64,000 nt of DNA from Saccharomonospora glauca K62 (GTDB lineage Bacteria > Actinomycetota > Actinomycetes > Mycobacteriales > Pseudonocardiaceae), in assembly GCF_000243395.2 (NCBI RefSeq), contig NZ_CM001484.1, forward strand, positions 3,342,524-3,406,523. The letters are read 5' to 3'. The notes beneath the pieces are model-generated. The model was not told where the DNA came from. It did no database searches and worked only from the letters and a program-made list of their open reading frames with translations. Below are positions 1 through 11,113 of the stretch, one piece after another (positions within the stretch are counted from its first letter, which is position 1; the number at the start of each line of letters is the position of its first letter). A program made the position numbers and the translations under genes.

Positions 1-13
1 GGAGAACGCACGC

Positions 14-790
14 GTGTCACCCCGAACCACCGCCGGGACGCCCGGCCTGCACCTCACGGGCGAACGGACAGCCCCCGACGTGCCCGAGGAGAACTACTGG
101 TTCCGCAGGCACGAGGCCGCCTACCTGGCACTCGCACCGTTGTGCCGGGACGCGGTGGTGCTGGAGGCCGGGTGCGGCGAGGGGTACGGCGCGGCCCTGC
201 TGGCCGAGTACGCCCGGTCGGTGCTCGCGCTCGACTACGACGAGCCCACCACGACCCACGTGGCGCAACGGTACCCGAAGCTCGGTGTGGTGCGCGGCAA
301 CCTCGCGTTCCTGCCCGTGGCCACCGGCTCGATCGACGTGGTGGCCAACCTCCAGGTGATCGAGCATCTGTGGGACCAGGCCGGGTTCCTCGCCGAATGT
401 CGTCGGGTACTACGGCCCGGCGGTCGGCTGCTGGTCACCACCCCCAACCGCCTGACCTTCACCCCGGACTCCGGCACCCCGCTCAATCCCTACCACACCA
501 GGGAACTCTCACCGTCCGAATTGGATGAGCTGTTGCGTGAGGCGGGGTTCGCGGTGGAGCGTCTCGCCGGCGTCCACCACGGACCGGCGCTCACCGAACT
601 CGACCGCCGACACGGCGGGTCGATCATCGACGCCCAACTCGCCGTCGTCATGGGCAGTCTTCCGGGGCAGGCCACGTGGCCACGAGACCTGCTCGCCGAC
701 GTCGAGGCGATCACCGCCGACGACTTCGTGCTGCGGGACGACGACCTCGACTCCAGCCTCGACCTCCTCGCCGTGGCGGTGCGCCGATGA
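14..790 (+). CDS. SAM-dependent methyltransferase, MGLP-type locus (Rv3030-like)
   Basis: Class I SAM-dependent methyltransferase of 258 residues. The glycine-rich SAM loop VLEAGCGEGYG lies near residues 50-60, followed by the acidic motif LALDYDE and a post-II motif RPGGRLLVTTPNR. The start is GTG with GGAG at positions 1-4. Its stop overlaps the ATG of the GH57 gene (ATGA), so the two are translationally coupled. The order methyltransferase, GH57, GT4 matches Rv3030-Rv3031-Rv3032 of M. tuberculosis, which are linked to 6-O-methylglucose lipopolysaccharide synthesis. By that context it probably O-methylates glucose residues of a cytoplasmic alpha-glucan. The substrate is inferred from neighbours; the fold is clear. 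Confidence 0.85.
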   Translation: MSPRTTAGTPGLHLTGERTAPDVPEENYWFRRHEAAYLALAPLCRDAVVLEAGCGEGYGAALLAEYARSVLALDYDEPTTTHVAQRYPKLGVVRGNLAFLPVATGSIDVVANLQVIEHLWDQAGFLAECRRVLRPGGRLLVTTPNRLTFTPDSGTPLNPYHTRELSPSELDELLREAGFAVERLAGVHHGPALTELDRRHGGSIIDAQLAVVMGSLPGQATWPRDLLADVEAITADDFVLRDDDLDSSLDLLAVAVRR

Positions 791-2304
791 CCGACACCGA
801 GGGCACGTTCTGTCTCGTCCTCCACAGCCACCTTCCGTGGCTGGCACACCACGGCAACTGGCCCGTCGGTGAGGAATGGCTCTACCAGGCGTGGGCGCAC
901 TCCTACGTTCCCGTGGTCGACCTGCTGCGACGGTTCGCCGACGAGGGGCGTCGCGACGTTCTCACCCTGGGCGTCACGCCCGTCCTGGCGGCCCAGCTCG
1001 ACGACCCCTACACGCTGCGCGCGTTCCACGAGTGGGTGGGCCACTGGACCCTGCGGGCCAATCAGGCGGCGATGCTGTGGCGAGGTGACGAATTGCTGTC
1101 CGATCTCGCCGTCGCGGAACACCGCACCGCCCACCACGTCCTGGCCGAGGCCGAGAGCCACTGGCGCCACGGGTTCTCCCCCCTCCTGCGGTCACTCGTG
1201 GACGCCGAGGTGATCGAGCTCCTCGGCGGCCCGGCGACCCACCCGTTCCAGCCTCTGCTCGACCGCCGGGTACGAGCGTTCGCGCTGCGCACCGGCCTCA
1301 CGGACACGGCGCTGCGGATCGGCCATCGCCCCGAGGGCATCTGGGCGCCCGAATGCGGTTACGCGCCCGGCATGGAGCACGACTACGCCGAGGCGGGCGT
1401 GCGCCGGTTCCTCGTCGACGGCCCGTCCCTGCACGGCGACACCGCCGCGGCCCGCACCGTCGGCTCCTCCGATGTGGTGTGTTTCGGCCGCGACCTGGAG
1501 GTGACCTATCGGGTCTGGTCCCCGAAGGCCGGCTATCCGGGCCACAGCGCCTACCGAGACTTCCACACCTGGGCACACGAGGTCGGCATCAAGCCGGCGC
1601 GCGTGACCGGGAAACACATCGCGCCCGAGGACAAGGCCCCCTACGACCCGGCGCTCGCGGCCGACGCGCTGCGCCTGCACGTCAAGGACTTCGTCGAGAC
1701 CGTGGTGCGCAGGCTGCGCTCGCTGCGCGAGAAACACGGACGTCCGGCGCTCGTCGTGGCCGCCTACGACACCGAGCTGTTCGGCCACTGGTGGCACGAG
1801 GGCCCCCAGTGGCTGGAAGCTGTCCTGCGAGCCCTTCCCGAGGCCGGCGTTCGCGTCACCACGCTACGTGGGGCGTTGGAGGCGGGTCATCTCGGCGGAC
1901 CGGTGGAGCTGCCCGCCTCGTCGTGGGGCTCGGGCAAGGACTGGCGGGTGTGGGACGGGGAACAGGTCGCCGACCTGGTGCAGGCCAACGCCGCCCTCCA
2001 GCGACGACTCCTGGCGCTTCCGGCTCCCACCACCGCGCGCGACACCGTGGCCGACCAAGCCGTCACCGAAGCCCTGCTGGCGTTGTCGAGCGACTGGGCG
2101 TTCATGGTGACCAAGGACTCCGCGGCCGACTACGCGCGCAGACGGGCCCGCGAGCACACCGAGCGGTTCGACGCGCTCGCGGAGGCCCTGCGCACCGGGC
2201 GACCCGAGGGCCGGACACTCGCCGACCGTTATCGGGCCACGGCGCTGCCCTTCGGGCACCTCGACGCCCGAGACCTGCTCACTGCCCCGACCCCGCGGCG
2301 ATGA
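787..2304 (+). CDS. GH57 family 1,4-alpha-glucan branching enzyme (Rv3031-like)
   Basis: A 505-residue glycoside hydrolase family 57 protein of the branching-enzyme type, which introduces alpha-1,6 branches into alpha-1,4-glucans. The N-terminal HSHLPW motif starts the catalytic barrel. The expected nucleophile Glu is in WAPECGY (about residue 189) and the acid/base Asp in AAYDTELFGHWW (about residue 328). The C-terminal helical segment contains SSDWAFMVTKDSAADYA, typical of this subgroup. The start is the ATG overlapping the stop of the upstream methyltransferase; the longer upstream frame lies inside that gene. Its 3' end overlaps the convergent GH2 gene by 26 bp. It probably works with the GT4 enzyme at 4110. 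Confidence 0.88.
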   Translation: MTDTEGTFCLVLHSHLPWLAHHGNWPVGEEWLYQAWAHSYVPVVDLLRRFADEGRRDVLTLGVTPVLAAQLDDPYTLRAFHEWVGHWTLRANQAAMLWRGDELLSDLAVAEHRTAHHVLAEAESHWRHGFSPLLRSLVDAEVIELLGGPATHPFQPLLDRRVRAFALRTGLTDTALRIGHRPEGIWAPECGYAPGMEHDYAEAGVRRFLVDGPSLHGDTAAARTVGSSDVVCFGRDLEVTYRVWSPKAGYPGHSAYRDFHTWAHEVGIKPARVTGKHIAPEDKAPYDPALAADALRLHVKDFVETVVRRLRSLREKHGRPALVVAAYDTELFGHWWHEGPQWLEAVLRALPEAGVRVTTLRGALEAGHLGGPVELPASSWGSGKDWRVWDGEQVADLVQANAALQRRLLALPAPTTARDTVADQAVTEALLALSSDWAFMVTKDSAADYARRRAREHTERFDALAEALRTGRPEGRTLADRYRATALPFGHLDARDLLTAPTPRR

Positions 2305-4039
2305 CGGCGCGATTGCGCTCGGCCACCACGGGGACGGCCACCTTGACCACCCTGCGATCGTAGGTGAGCAGCCCGTTGACCTCGTTCTCCACGTCGGTGA
2401 GCTGGGTGTAGACGGCCCCGGAGAGCCGGTCGCGAGCCAACGCCTCCAGTTCGGTGCTCAGCTCCACGTATCGCTCGGTGAGCCGATCCCGGTCGGGCGC
2501 CATCTCGTAGGCGAGGGGCTCGCCGGGCCACATGTGGCCCTCCACGACCAACCCGATACCGCCGAACTCCCCGTCGACGATCGCCCTCGGGTCGGTGGCG
2601 GCGAGTTCCGGCCGTCCCGGTCCCACGTAGGTGTGGTCGTCGTACACGTCGCCCGCCCCGGAATCGGGGTGCGAGTGGCAACAGTTGACCCCGCTGGCGG
2701 CGACGACGAGACGACCGGGGTCGACGGACTTCACCTCCTCGGTGATGCGAGCGGTATCGTACTCGCCCCAGCCCTCGTTGAACACCACCCACACGACGAT
2801 CGACGGCACGTTGCGGAGCTGGTGCAGCATCGCCCGCAACTCCGTCTCGAACCGTCGTCGTGCCACGGCCACGGGCGGCGCCTGCGGACCGGGCGGGTTG
2901 TCGAGCACCACCGGCAGCGACGGCATGTCCTGCCACACCAGCAAGCCCAACCGGTCGGCCCAGTGGTACCAGCGCATCGGCTCCACCTTGACGTGCTTGC
3001 GCACGCTGTTGAACCCGAGCGCCTTGATGCGTTCGAGGTCGAACCGGAGCGCCTCGTCGGTGGGCGCGGTGTAGATCCCGTCGGGCCAGTAGCCCTGGTC
3101 GAGGGGCGCGTTGAGGAACACCGGCCGGTCGTTGAGCAGCACACGGGGCGGACCGTCGCCGTCGGGGGCCACCCGCACGGTGCGCAACGCCACGTAGCTC
3201 GCCACCTCGTCGAGCACGTCCCCGTCGTCGTTCACCACCCGCACGGTCACGTCGTAGAGGTGCGGATGGTCGGGACCCCACAACAAGGGGTCGGGGACAT
3301 CGAGGCGCAGCCGTTCCCCGGCGGCGCCCCGGACGGACGTCACCTGCTCGTCCCCGAGGGCGACCGACACGTCCACCGTCGGTGGCGAGGACGCCCCCGC
3401 CACGTGGGCGACGAGATCGAACCCGCGCAGATCGGGTGTCAGATCGAGGTCGGTGACGTGGATCTCCGGAACCGCTTCCAACCACACGCTCTGCCAGATC
3501 CCCGAACAGCCCGTGTAGAGGATGCCGCCCGGTTGGTTCGCCTGCTTGCCCACCGCGAACGTGCCCCGGTTGCCCTCGTCGTCGGCCCGGACCAGCACCT
3601 CCTGCTCGGCGTCGGGCCGCAGCACGTCGGTGATGTCCACGGTGAACGCCGTGTATCCGCCCTCGTGGCGGGCGAGCAACTGGTGGTTGACCCACACGGT
3701 GGCGATCTGGTCCACCGCCCCGAAATGCAGCAGCACTCGCCCGGTGCGCCATTCGGGCGGGACGTCGAAGGTCCGGCGGTACCACATCCGCTCGTCCCGA
3801 CGTCCGATACCGGACAGTCGCGACTCGGGCGGATAGGGGACGAGGATGCGCTCACCGCGGTGGACGACGCCGTCGGCGTCACGGCCCACGTACTCCCACA
3901 GGCCGTTCAACGTTCGCCAGGTCGGTCTCGTCAGTTGCGGGCGGGGATGCTCGGGATGGGCGTTGTCGGGGGTCACCTGGTAGGTCCACGGCGTGGACAT
4001 CGCCATCGCCGGACTCGTGGACGTCGCTGCTTCGCTCAT
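2279..4039 (-). CDS. Glycoside hydrolase family 2 protein (beta-galactosidase/glucuronidase type)
   Basis: A 586-residue GH2 enzyme. The N-terminal jelly-roll sugar-binding domain includes WYRRTFDVP and HFGAVDQIATVWVN, followed by an immunoglobulin-like domain and a TIM barrel. The acid/base Glu is in FNEGWGEYD (about residue 422) and the nucleophile Glu in DGEFGG (about residue 491). No signal peptide is seen, so it is probably cytoplasmic. The chosen ATG has GGAG just upstream; ATGs at 4006 and 4000 are alternatives. Anything longer would run into the divergent GT4 gene. The sugar specificity cannot be read from the sequence. Its position between GH57 and GT4 genes is unlike the mycobacterial locus. 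Confidence 0.88.
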   Translation of the reverse strand: MSEAATSTSPAMAMSTPWTYQVTPDNAHPEHPRPQLTRPTWRTLNGLWEYVGRDADGVVHRGERILVPYPPESRLSGIGRRDERMWYRRTFDVPPEWRTGRVLLHFGAVDQIATVWVNHQLLARHEGGYTAFTVDITDVLRPDAEQEVLVRADDEGNRGTFAVGKQANQPGGILYTGCSGIWQSVWLEAVPEIHVTDLDLTPDLRGFDLVAHVAGASSPPTVDVSVALGDEQVTSVRGAAGERLRLDVPDPLLWGPDHPHLYDVTVRVVNDDGDVLDEVASYVALRTVRVAPDGDGPPRVLLNDRPVFLNAPLDQGYWPDGIYTAPTDEALRFDLERIKALGFNSVRKHVKVEPMRWYHWADRLGLLVWQDMPSLPVVLDNPPGPQAPPVAVARRRFETELRAMLHQLRNVPSIVVWVVFNEGWGEYDTARITEEVKSVDPGRLVVAASGVNCCHSHPDSGAGDVYDDHTYVGPGRPELAATDPRAIVDGEFGGIGLVVEGHMWPGEPLAYEMAPDRDRLTERYVELSTELEALARDRLSGAVYTQLTDVENEVNGLLTYDRRVVKVAVPVVAERNRAVIAAGSGQ

Positions 4040-4097
4040 CGACTCCGATGCTGGCACAGAAGTGGGACTGGCCGCCGCCGCCGAAGCGACCGGTGAG

Positions 4098-4103
4098 TAA
4101 CCT
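4098..4103 (+). promoter_or_regulatory. -10 box TAACCT for a leaderless GT4 transcript
   Basis: TAACCT ends 6 nt before the ATG at 4110 and no Shine-Dalgarno is present, which fits a transcript starting at or next to the start codon. The same spacing recurs at other genes in this window. Confidence 0.45.
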
Positions 4104-4109
4104 CGGCTT

Positions 4110-5357
4110 ATGCGCGTGTTGATGCTGTCGTGGGAATACCCGCCGGTCGTGGTCGGGGGGCTCGCCCGACACGTCCACGCGCTGGCCAGGCATCTCGTGC
4201 GCGGCGGGCACGAGGTGGTGGTGCTGTGCAGGCACGCCGCGGGCACCGACGCCGAGACCCATCCCACGACCGACGAGGTCGTCGACGGGGTGCGCCTGAT
4301 CCGGGTGGCGGAGGACCCCGTCCACGTGACGTTCGAGCGCGATCTCGTGGCGTGGACGATGTCGATGGGCCACGCCATGATCCGCGCGGGGACGCAGCTG
4401 CTGCGCACCTGGCGACCGGAGGTCGTCCACGCCCACGACTGGCTCGTCACGCAGCCCGCGATCGCCCTGGCCGAGGCCGCCGAGGTGCCGTTGGTGGGCA
4501 CCATTCACGCCACGGAGGCGGGCCGCCACTCTGGTTGGCTGTCCCAGCCCCTCAACCAGCAGATCCACTCCGTGGAGTGGTGGCTGGCCAACCGGGTCGA
4601 CGCGCTCATCACCTGTTCCGAGGCGATGCGCCGCGAGGTGGCGCACTTGTTCGAGGTGCCGGACGAGGCGATCACAGTGATCCACAACGGCATCGAGGAA
4701 CGGAACTGGTACGTGAAGGGGGAGCACGTCGCCCGTGTACGTGCCGCCCACAGCCCCGACGGCCCCATGCTGTTGTTCTTCGGGCGCCTGGAGTGGGAGA
4801 AGGGAGTGCAGGACCTGCTCGACGCGCTGCCCGAGATTCGGCGCAGGCACCCCGGCACCCGACTCGTGGTGGCGGGTGCGGGCAGGCACCGGGACGAGCT
4901 CGTGGCCCAGACGGCGCGGTTGTCGTTGGACGACGCGGTGGAGTTCGTGGGGCATCTCCCCGACGCCGAACTGCGCGCGGTGCTGTCGGCCGCCGACGCG
5001 GTCGTGCTGCCGAGCCGCTACGAGCCGTTCGGCATCGTGGCACTCGAAGCCGCCGCGGCCCAGGCGCCTCTGGTGGCCTCCACGGCGGGTGGTCTCGGGG
5101 AACTCGTCGTCGACGGCGAGACGGGGCTCGCGTTCGCCCCCGGCGACGTCGACGGGATCGTGCGCGCGGTGGACACCGTGCTGGCCGACGGCGAGGCGGC
5201 GTCCCGGCGGGCGCACGCGGCCGCTTCCCGGCTGGCGACGGACTTCGACTGGTCGCGCATCGCCGAGGAGACCATTCGCGTCTACCGTCGGGCGAAAGTG
5301 TCCCCGCCGCAGTCCTTCGGCCGCCCCAAGATCGCCACGGGCAACGCGTTCGCGTGA
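4110..5357 (+). CDS. GT4 alpha-glucan glycosyltransferase (Rv3032-like)
   Basis: A GT-B fold glycosyltransferase of family GT4, 415 residues. The N-terminal half begins MRVLMLSWEYPPVVVGGLARH, the glycine-rich acceptor loop of glycogen-synthase-like enzymes. The C-terminal half has FFGRLEWEKGVQDLL and the EX7E-type segment PSRYEPFGIVALEAAA for nucleotide-sugar binding. The closest family known to me is Rv3032, an alpha-1,4-glucosyltransferase that elongates MGLP and contributes to glycogen in mycobacteria. With the GH57 and methyltransferase genes it completes an MGLP-like set. It is transcribed from its own promoter because the divergent GH2 gene separates it from the other two. Confidence 0.87.
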   Translation: MRVLMLSWEYPPVVVGGLARHVHALARHLVRGGHEVVVLCRHAAGTDAETHPTTDEVVDGVRLIRVAEDPVHVTFERDLVAWTMSMGHAMIRAGTQLLRTWRPEVVHAHDWLVTQPAIALAEAAEVPLVGTIHATEAGRHSGWLSQPLNQQIHSVEWWLANRVDALITCSEAMRREVAHLFEVPDEAITVIHNGIEERNWYVKGEHVARVRAAHSPDGPMLLFFGRLEWEKGVQDLLDALPEIRRRHPGTRLVVAGAGRHRDELVAQTARLSLDDAVEFVGHLPDAELRAVLSAADAVVLPSRYEPFGIVALEAAAAQAPLVASTAGGLGELVVDGETGLAFAPGDVDGIVRAVDTVLADGEAASRRAHAAASRLATDFDWSRIAEETIRVYRRAKVSPPQSFGRPKIATGNAFA

Positions 5358-5453
5358 CCGTCGGCCCGAAGGACGGGGACGTCATGCCGCCCCGGACGAC
5401 GAGCAACGTGTCCGATTAGGACGAAAATCACGGACCGCACCGTAGAGTGCGGC

Positions 5454-5507
5454 CGTGGAGGCCGCCGCCCCGGTGCCTTCGGGACGGTGACCTCCACGGC
5501 CTCCACG
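5454..5507. terminator. Possible bidirectional terminator between GT4 and aceB
   Basis: Inverted repeat CGTGGAGGCC (5454-5463) and GGCCTCCACG (5498-5507) with a GC-rich interior, in the gap between convergent genes. A smaller hairpin CCGCAC/GTGCGG lies at 5435-5452. There is no T-tract. I see no gene in 5358-5539. Confidence 0.35.
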
Positions 5508-5539
5508 ACGACCTCCGGCCTCGTCCGGCAGCCGGGCGG

Positions 5540-7144
<1,605 letters not shown>

Positions 7145-7179
7145 GTCTCGTCCCCTTCGAGCCGGTGACGCAGTTCGGT

Positions 7180-8466
<1,287 letters not shown>

Positions 8467-8482
8467 CGCTTTCACTCCAACT

Positions 8483-8604
8483 TTGCGAACGTTGCGATCA
8501 CTCGCCTGCTGGCGATGACAATGACATGGCCTGCACAAACGGCGCCAGAGATCCAAGTTGCGAAGTTGTGCGAATTTTCCTTAGGATCTTGTGAATGTTG
8601 CAAA
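8483..8604. promoter_or_regulatory. Cluster of RamB-like operator boxes between aceA and ramB
   Basis: Five related boxes in 122 bp: TTGCGAAC (8483-8490), GTTGCGA (8491-8497), GTTGCGAA (8557-8564), GTTGTGCGAA (8565-8574) and GTTGCAAA (8597-8604). RamB of Corynebacterium is known to bind a motif containing TTTGCAAA upstream of aceA and of its own gene. These boxes lie where a divergent autoregulator would bind. The assignment is an inference from motif and position. Confidence 0.6.
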
Positions 8605-8683
8605 TGACCGTGTTCACAATGCTGTGTAATTCGGGATCTTGACCGTTTCCGGACAGGAATTCCTTCACGAAGGATTCGATTCA

Positions 8684-10111
8684 GTGGACAAGACTTTCGC
8701 CGGAGCACGACTGCGGCACCTCCGTGAGAGCCGCTCGATGAGCCAGGCCGACCTGGCCCGCCTGCTCGAAATCTCCCCCAGCTACCTCAACCAGATCGAG
8801 CACAACACCCGACCGTTGACCGTGCCGGTGCTGCTACGCATCACGGAGGCGTTCGGCGTCGACGCCGAGTTCTTCGCCGACAACGACACCTCCCGGCTCG
8901 TGGCCGAGGTCAGGGAAGCCCTGCTGGACGAGTCGATCGGGGCCAACGTCTCCCCCGGAGAGATCAACGACCTCGCGAAGAACCTGCCGTCGGTGGCCGA
9001 GGCTCTGGTCAAGCTCCACCGGAGCTACCGCAACGCCATCGAGACCACGGCGGCGCTCGTCACCGAGGACGGCCGGGGCGTCCACGGCAGTCCCGCCGCA
9101 CCCCTGCCCCACGAGGAGGTGCGCGACTTCTTCTACGAACGCGAGAACTACGTGGCCGAACTCGACGAACGCGCCGAGAAGATGTACCACGAGCTGGGAC
9201 TTCGGCGCGACGAGATCCGTAACGGGCTGCGCGACCGACTGGCCGAGCACTACGGGGTCACCGTCACCACGGAGGGCCTCAACCTCGCCGCGGGCGAGCA
9301 ACACCGGTACGAACCGGAGACCCGCATCCTCCGGATGGCTCCGACGTTGCGCATCGGCCAGCAGGCCTTCCGCATGGCCTCACAGATCGCGCTGCTGGAG
9401 TACGACGACCTCATCACCGAGCTCGCCGACTCGTGGGCGTTCTCCGGCGCCCCCGCCCGCTCCCTGGCGCGCGTGGGCCTGGCGAACTACTTCGCGGGCG
9501 CGCTCATCCTGCCCTACCGGGACTTCCACGGCGCCGCCGAACGATTCCGCTACGACATCGAGCTGTTGTCCGAGCACTTCGGGGTCGGGTTCGAGACCGT
9601 GTGCCATCGGCTGTCGACGCTGCAGCGTCCCAAACTCCGGGGAATCCCGTTCTCGTTCGTCCGTGTCGACCGCGCGGGCAACATGTCCAAACGACAGTCG
9701 GCCGCCGGGTTCCACTTCTCCCGCGTCGGGGGCGCGTGTCCACTGTGGGTCATCTACGAGGCGTTCGCCCGCCCCGGCAAGGTGCTCACCCAGGTCGCGA
9801 CGTTGCCCGACGGCAAGAGCTACTTCTGGATCGCCCGCACGGTCTCCCGCAACATCGGCGGGTACGGCAGCCCCGGCAAGGTGTTCTCGGTGGGACTCGG
9901 CTGCGAGCTGCGACACGCACACCGGCTCGTGTACTCGTCGGGACTGAACCTCGACGACAAGACCGCCGCCACCCCCATCGGCATCGGATGCAAGGTGTGC
10001 GAACGCCCCGCCTGCCCTCAGCGGGCCTTCCCCACGATCGGCAAGCAGCTCACGGTGGACGAGAACACCAGCACCTTCGTCCCCTACCCGGCGGTGCCGA
10101 AGACCGACTGA
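8684..10111 (+). CDS. ramB: RamB-type regulator of acetate metabolism
   Basis: Helix-turn-helix regulator of the XRE/short-chain-fatty-acyl family, 475 residues. The N-terminal HTH reads MSQADLARLLEISPSYLNQIEHNTRPL; an ImmA/IrrE-type (DUF955) region and a C-terminal Cys-containing domain (CKVCERPACPQRAFP) follow. I chose GTG at 8684 because GAAGGA lies nine bases upstream and the resulting MDKTFAGARLRHLR matches the usual start of RamB/Rv0465c; TTG at 8639 is the alternative. In M. tuberculosis and C. glutamicum RamB controls isocitrate lyase, and the gene is divergent from aceA-aceB here, so it very likely represses or tunes that operon and itself. Confidence 0.9.
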   Translation: MDKTFAGARLRHLRESRSMSQADLARLLEISPSYLNQIEHNTRPLTVPVLLRITEAFGVDAEFFADNDTSRLVAEVREALLDESIGANVSPGEINDLAKNLPSVAEALVKLHRSYRNAIETTAALVTEDGRGVHGSPAAPLPHEEVRDFFYERENYVAELDERAEKMYHELGLRRDEIRNGLRDRLAEHYGVTVTTEGLNLAAGEQHRYEPETRILRMAPTLRIGQQAFRMASQIALLEYDDLITELADSWAFSGAPARSLARVGLANYFAGALILPYRDFHGAAERFRYDIELLSEHFGVGFETVCHRLSTLQRPKLRGIPFSFVRVDRAGNMSKRQSAAGFHFSRVGGACPLWVIYEAFARPGKVLTQVATLPDGKSYFWIARTVSRNIGGYGSPGKVFSVGLGCELRHAHRLVYSSGLNLDDKTAATPIGIGCKVCERPACPQRAFPTIGKQLTVDENTSTFVPYPAVPKTD

Positions 10112-10121
10112 GCCCCCGCCG

Positions 10122-10299
10122 GCGTGTCCGCACTTCCCGCACGCGTGTCCGCAGCTTTCGTACGCGTGTCCGCACTTCCCGTACGTCGCCGCGGTCCGGA
10201 AGCGAGACTCCTCGGGCCACCGACGGACGAGGACGGGTACGCAACCTGCGGACACCCGTGCACAACCTGCGGACACGCGTGCACAACCTGCGGACACGC
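10122..10299. repeat. Inverted array of 21-bp repeats (3 + 3 units)
   Basis: GCGTGTCCGCA occurs at 10122, 10143 and 10164, exactly 21 bp apart. After about 70 bp its reverse complement TGCGGACACGC (first copy ends CCC) occurs at 10247, 10268 and 10289, again 21 bp apart. The 10-bp spacers are CTTCCCGCAC-like on the left and GTGCACAACC on the right, so the two halves pair only in 11-bp blocks. It fills the gap between convergent ramB and the acyltransferase gene. It may act as a bidirectional terminator or as a protein-binding array. No gene is seen in 10112-10307. Confidence 0.9.
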
Positions 10300-10307
10300 C
10301 GGGGGGT

Positions 10308-11063
10308 TCAGGCCTCGCCGAGGGTCTTCTTCAACGCCTTGTTCGCCTTGCGGGCCATGTCCTTCACCGCTTCCCGGCGTTCGGCGTCGGCCTCGTAGGC
10401 CTCCCTGCGGTCACGGACCACACGGGCGGGCGAGCCGACCGCGATGCCGTAGTCGGCGATGTCGCCGCGCACCACGGCGTGTGCCCCCAGCACGCAGCCT
10501 CGACCCACACGGGTCCCCCGCAGCACCGACACCTTCGTGCCGATCCAGGTGTCCGGTCCGATCCGCACCGGCGACTTCACGATGCCCTGGTCCTTGATCG
10601 GCACCGTGATGTCGGTGGTGATGTGGTCGAAGTCGCAGATGTAGACCCAGTCGGCGATGAGCGTGGCGGCGCCGATCTCGATGTCGAGGTAGCCGTTCAC
10701 CACGTTCTGCCGACCGAACACGACCTTGTCGCCGATGCGCAGGGACCCCTCGTGGCAGCGGATGGCGTTGCCGTCACCGATGTGGACCCAGCGCCCGATC
10801 TCCATGCGGCCGTAGCCGGGGCGGCAGTGGATCTCAACGTTCCGGCCGAGGAACACCATCCCGCGCAACACGATGTGCGGGTTCGCCAGGCGGAACTTCA
10901 GCAGTCGCCAGTACCGCACCAGGTACCAGGGGGTGAAGGCCCGGTTGCGCCACACCCAGCGCAGCGACTCGGCCGTCAGGAACCGTGCCTGCCGGGGATC
11001 ACGTCGGCTCCGGCGCCACGCCCGGAACCGCGACAGCACGGGAGCACCCCACATCGACGTCAT
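10308..11063 (-). CDS. Left-handed beta-helix acyltransferase (Rv3034c-like)
   Basis: Hexapeptide-repeat acetyl/acyltransferase of 251 residues. Hexad repeats such as IGDGNAIRCHEGSLRIGDKVVFG and RIGPDTWIGTKVSVL span about residues 85-215, with the LbH active-site type segment CDFDHITTD. The N terminus is Arg/Trp-rich and the C terminus is a basic helix. It resembles Rv3034c, which sits beside Rv3030-Rv3032 in the mycobacterial MGLP locus. Here it is 5 kb away, separated by aceAB and ramB. A role in acylating a methylglucan is a hypothesis from that synteny only. It is convergent with ramB. Confidence 0.75.
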   Translation of the reverse strand: MTSMWGAPVLSRFRAWRRSRRDPRQARFLTAESLRWVWRNRAFTPWYLVRYWRLLKFRLANPHIVLRGMVFLGRNVEIHCRPGYGRMEIGRWVHIGDGNAIRCHEGSLRIGDKVVFGRQNVVNGYLDIEIGAATLIADWVYICDFDHITTDITVPIKDQGIVKSPVRIGPDTWIGTKVSVLRGTRVGRGCVLGAHAVVRGDIADYGIAVGSPARVVRDRREAYEADAERREAVKDMARKANKALKKTLGEA

Positions 11064-11113
11064 GAGGGTGACCGTAACGTGTGCCGCGTAGCCGGGAACG
11101 AGGGAGTGCGACT

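Noticed and set aside
2534-4096. A 520-residue plus-strand open frame antisense to the GH2 gene
   Set aside because: Composition is that of a shadow frame; the GH2 catalytic motifs lie on the minus strand.
10122-10299. CRISPR array
   Set aside because: Repeats are 11 bp with 10-bp spacers that are themselves similar, the orientation flips halfway, and there are no cas genes.
10124-10312. Heptad-repeat proteins encoded by the 21-bp repeats (for example TCGHACT units)
   Set aside because: 21 bp is a multiple of three, so any frame yields a seven-residue repeat. There is no ribosome-binding site and the frames run into neighbouring genes.
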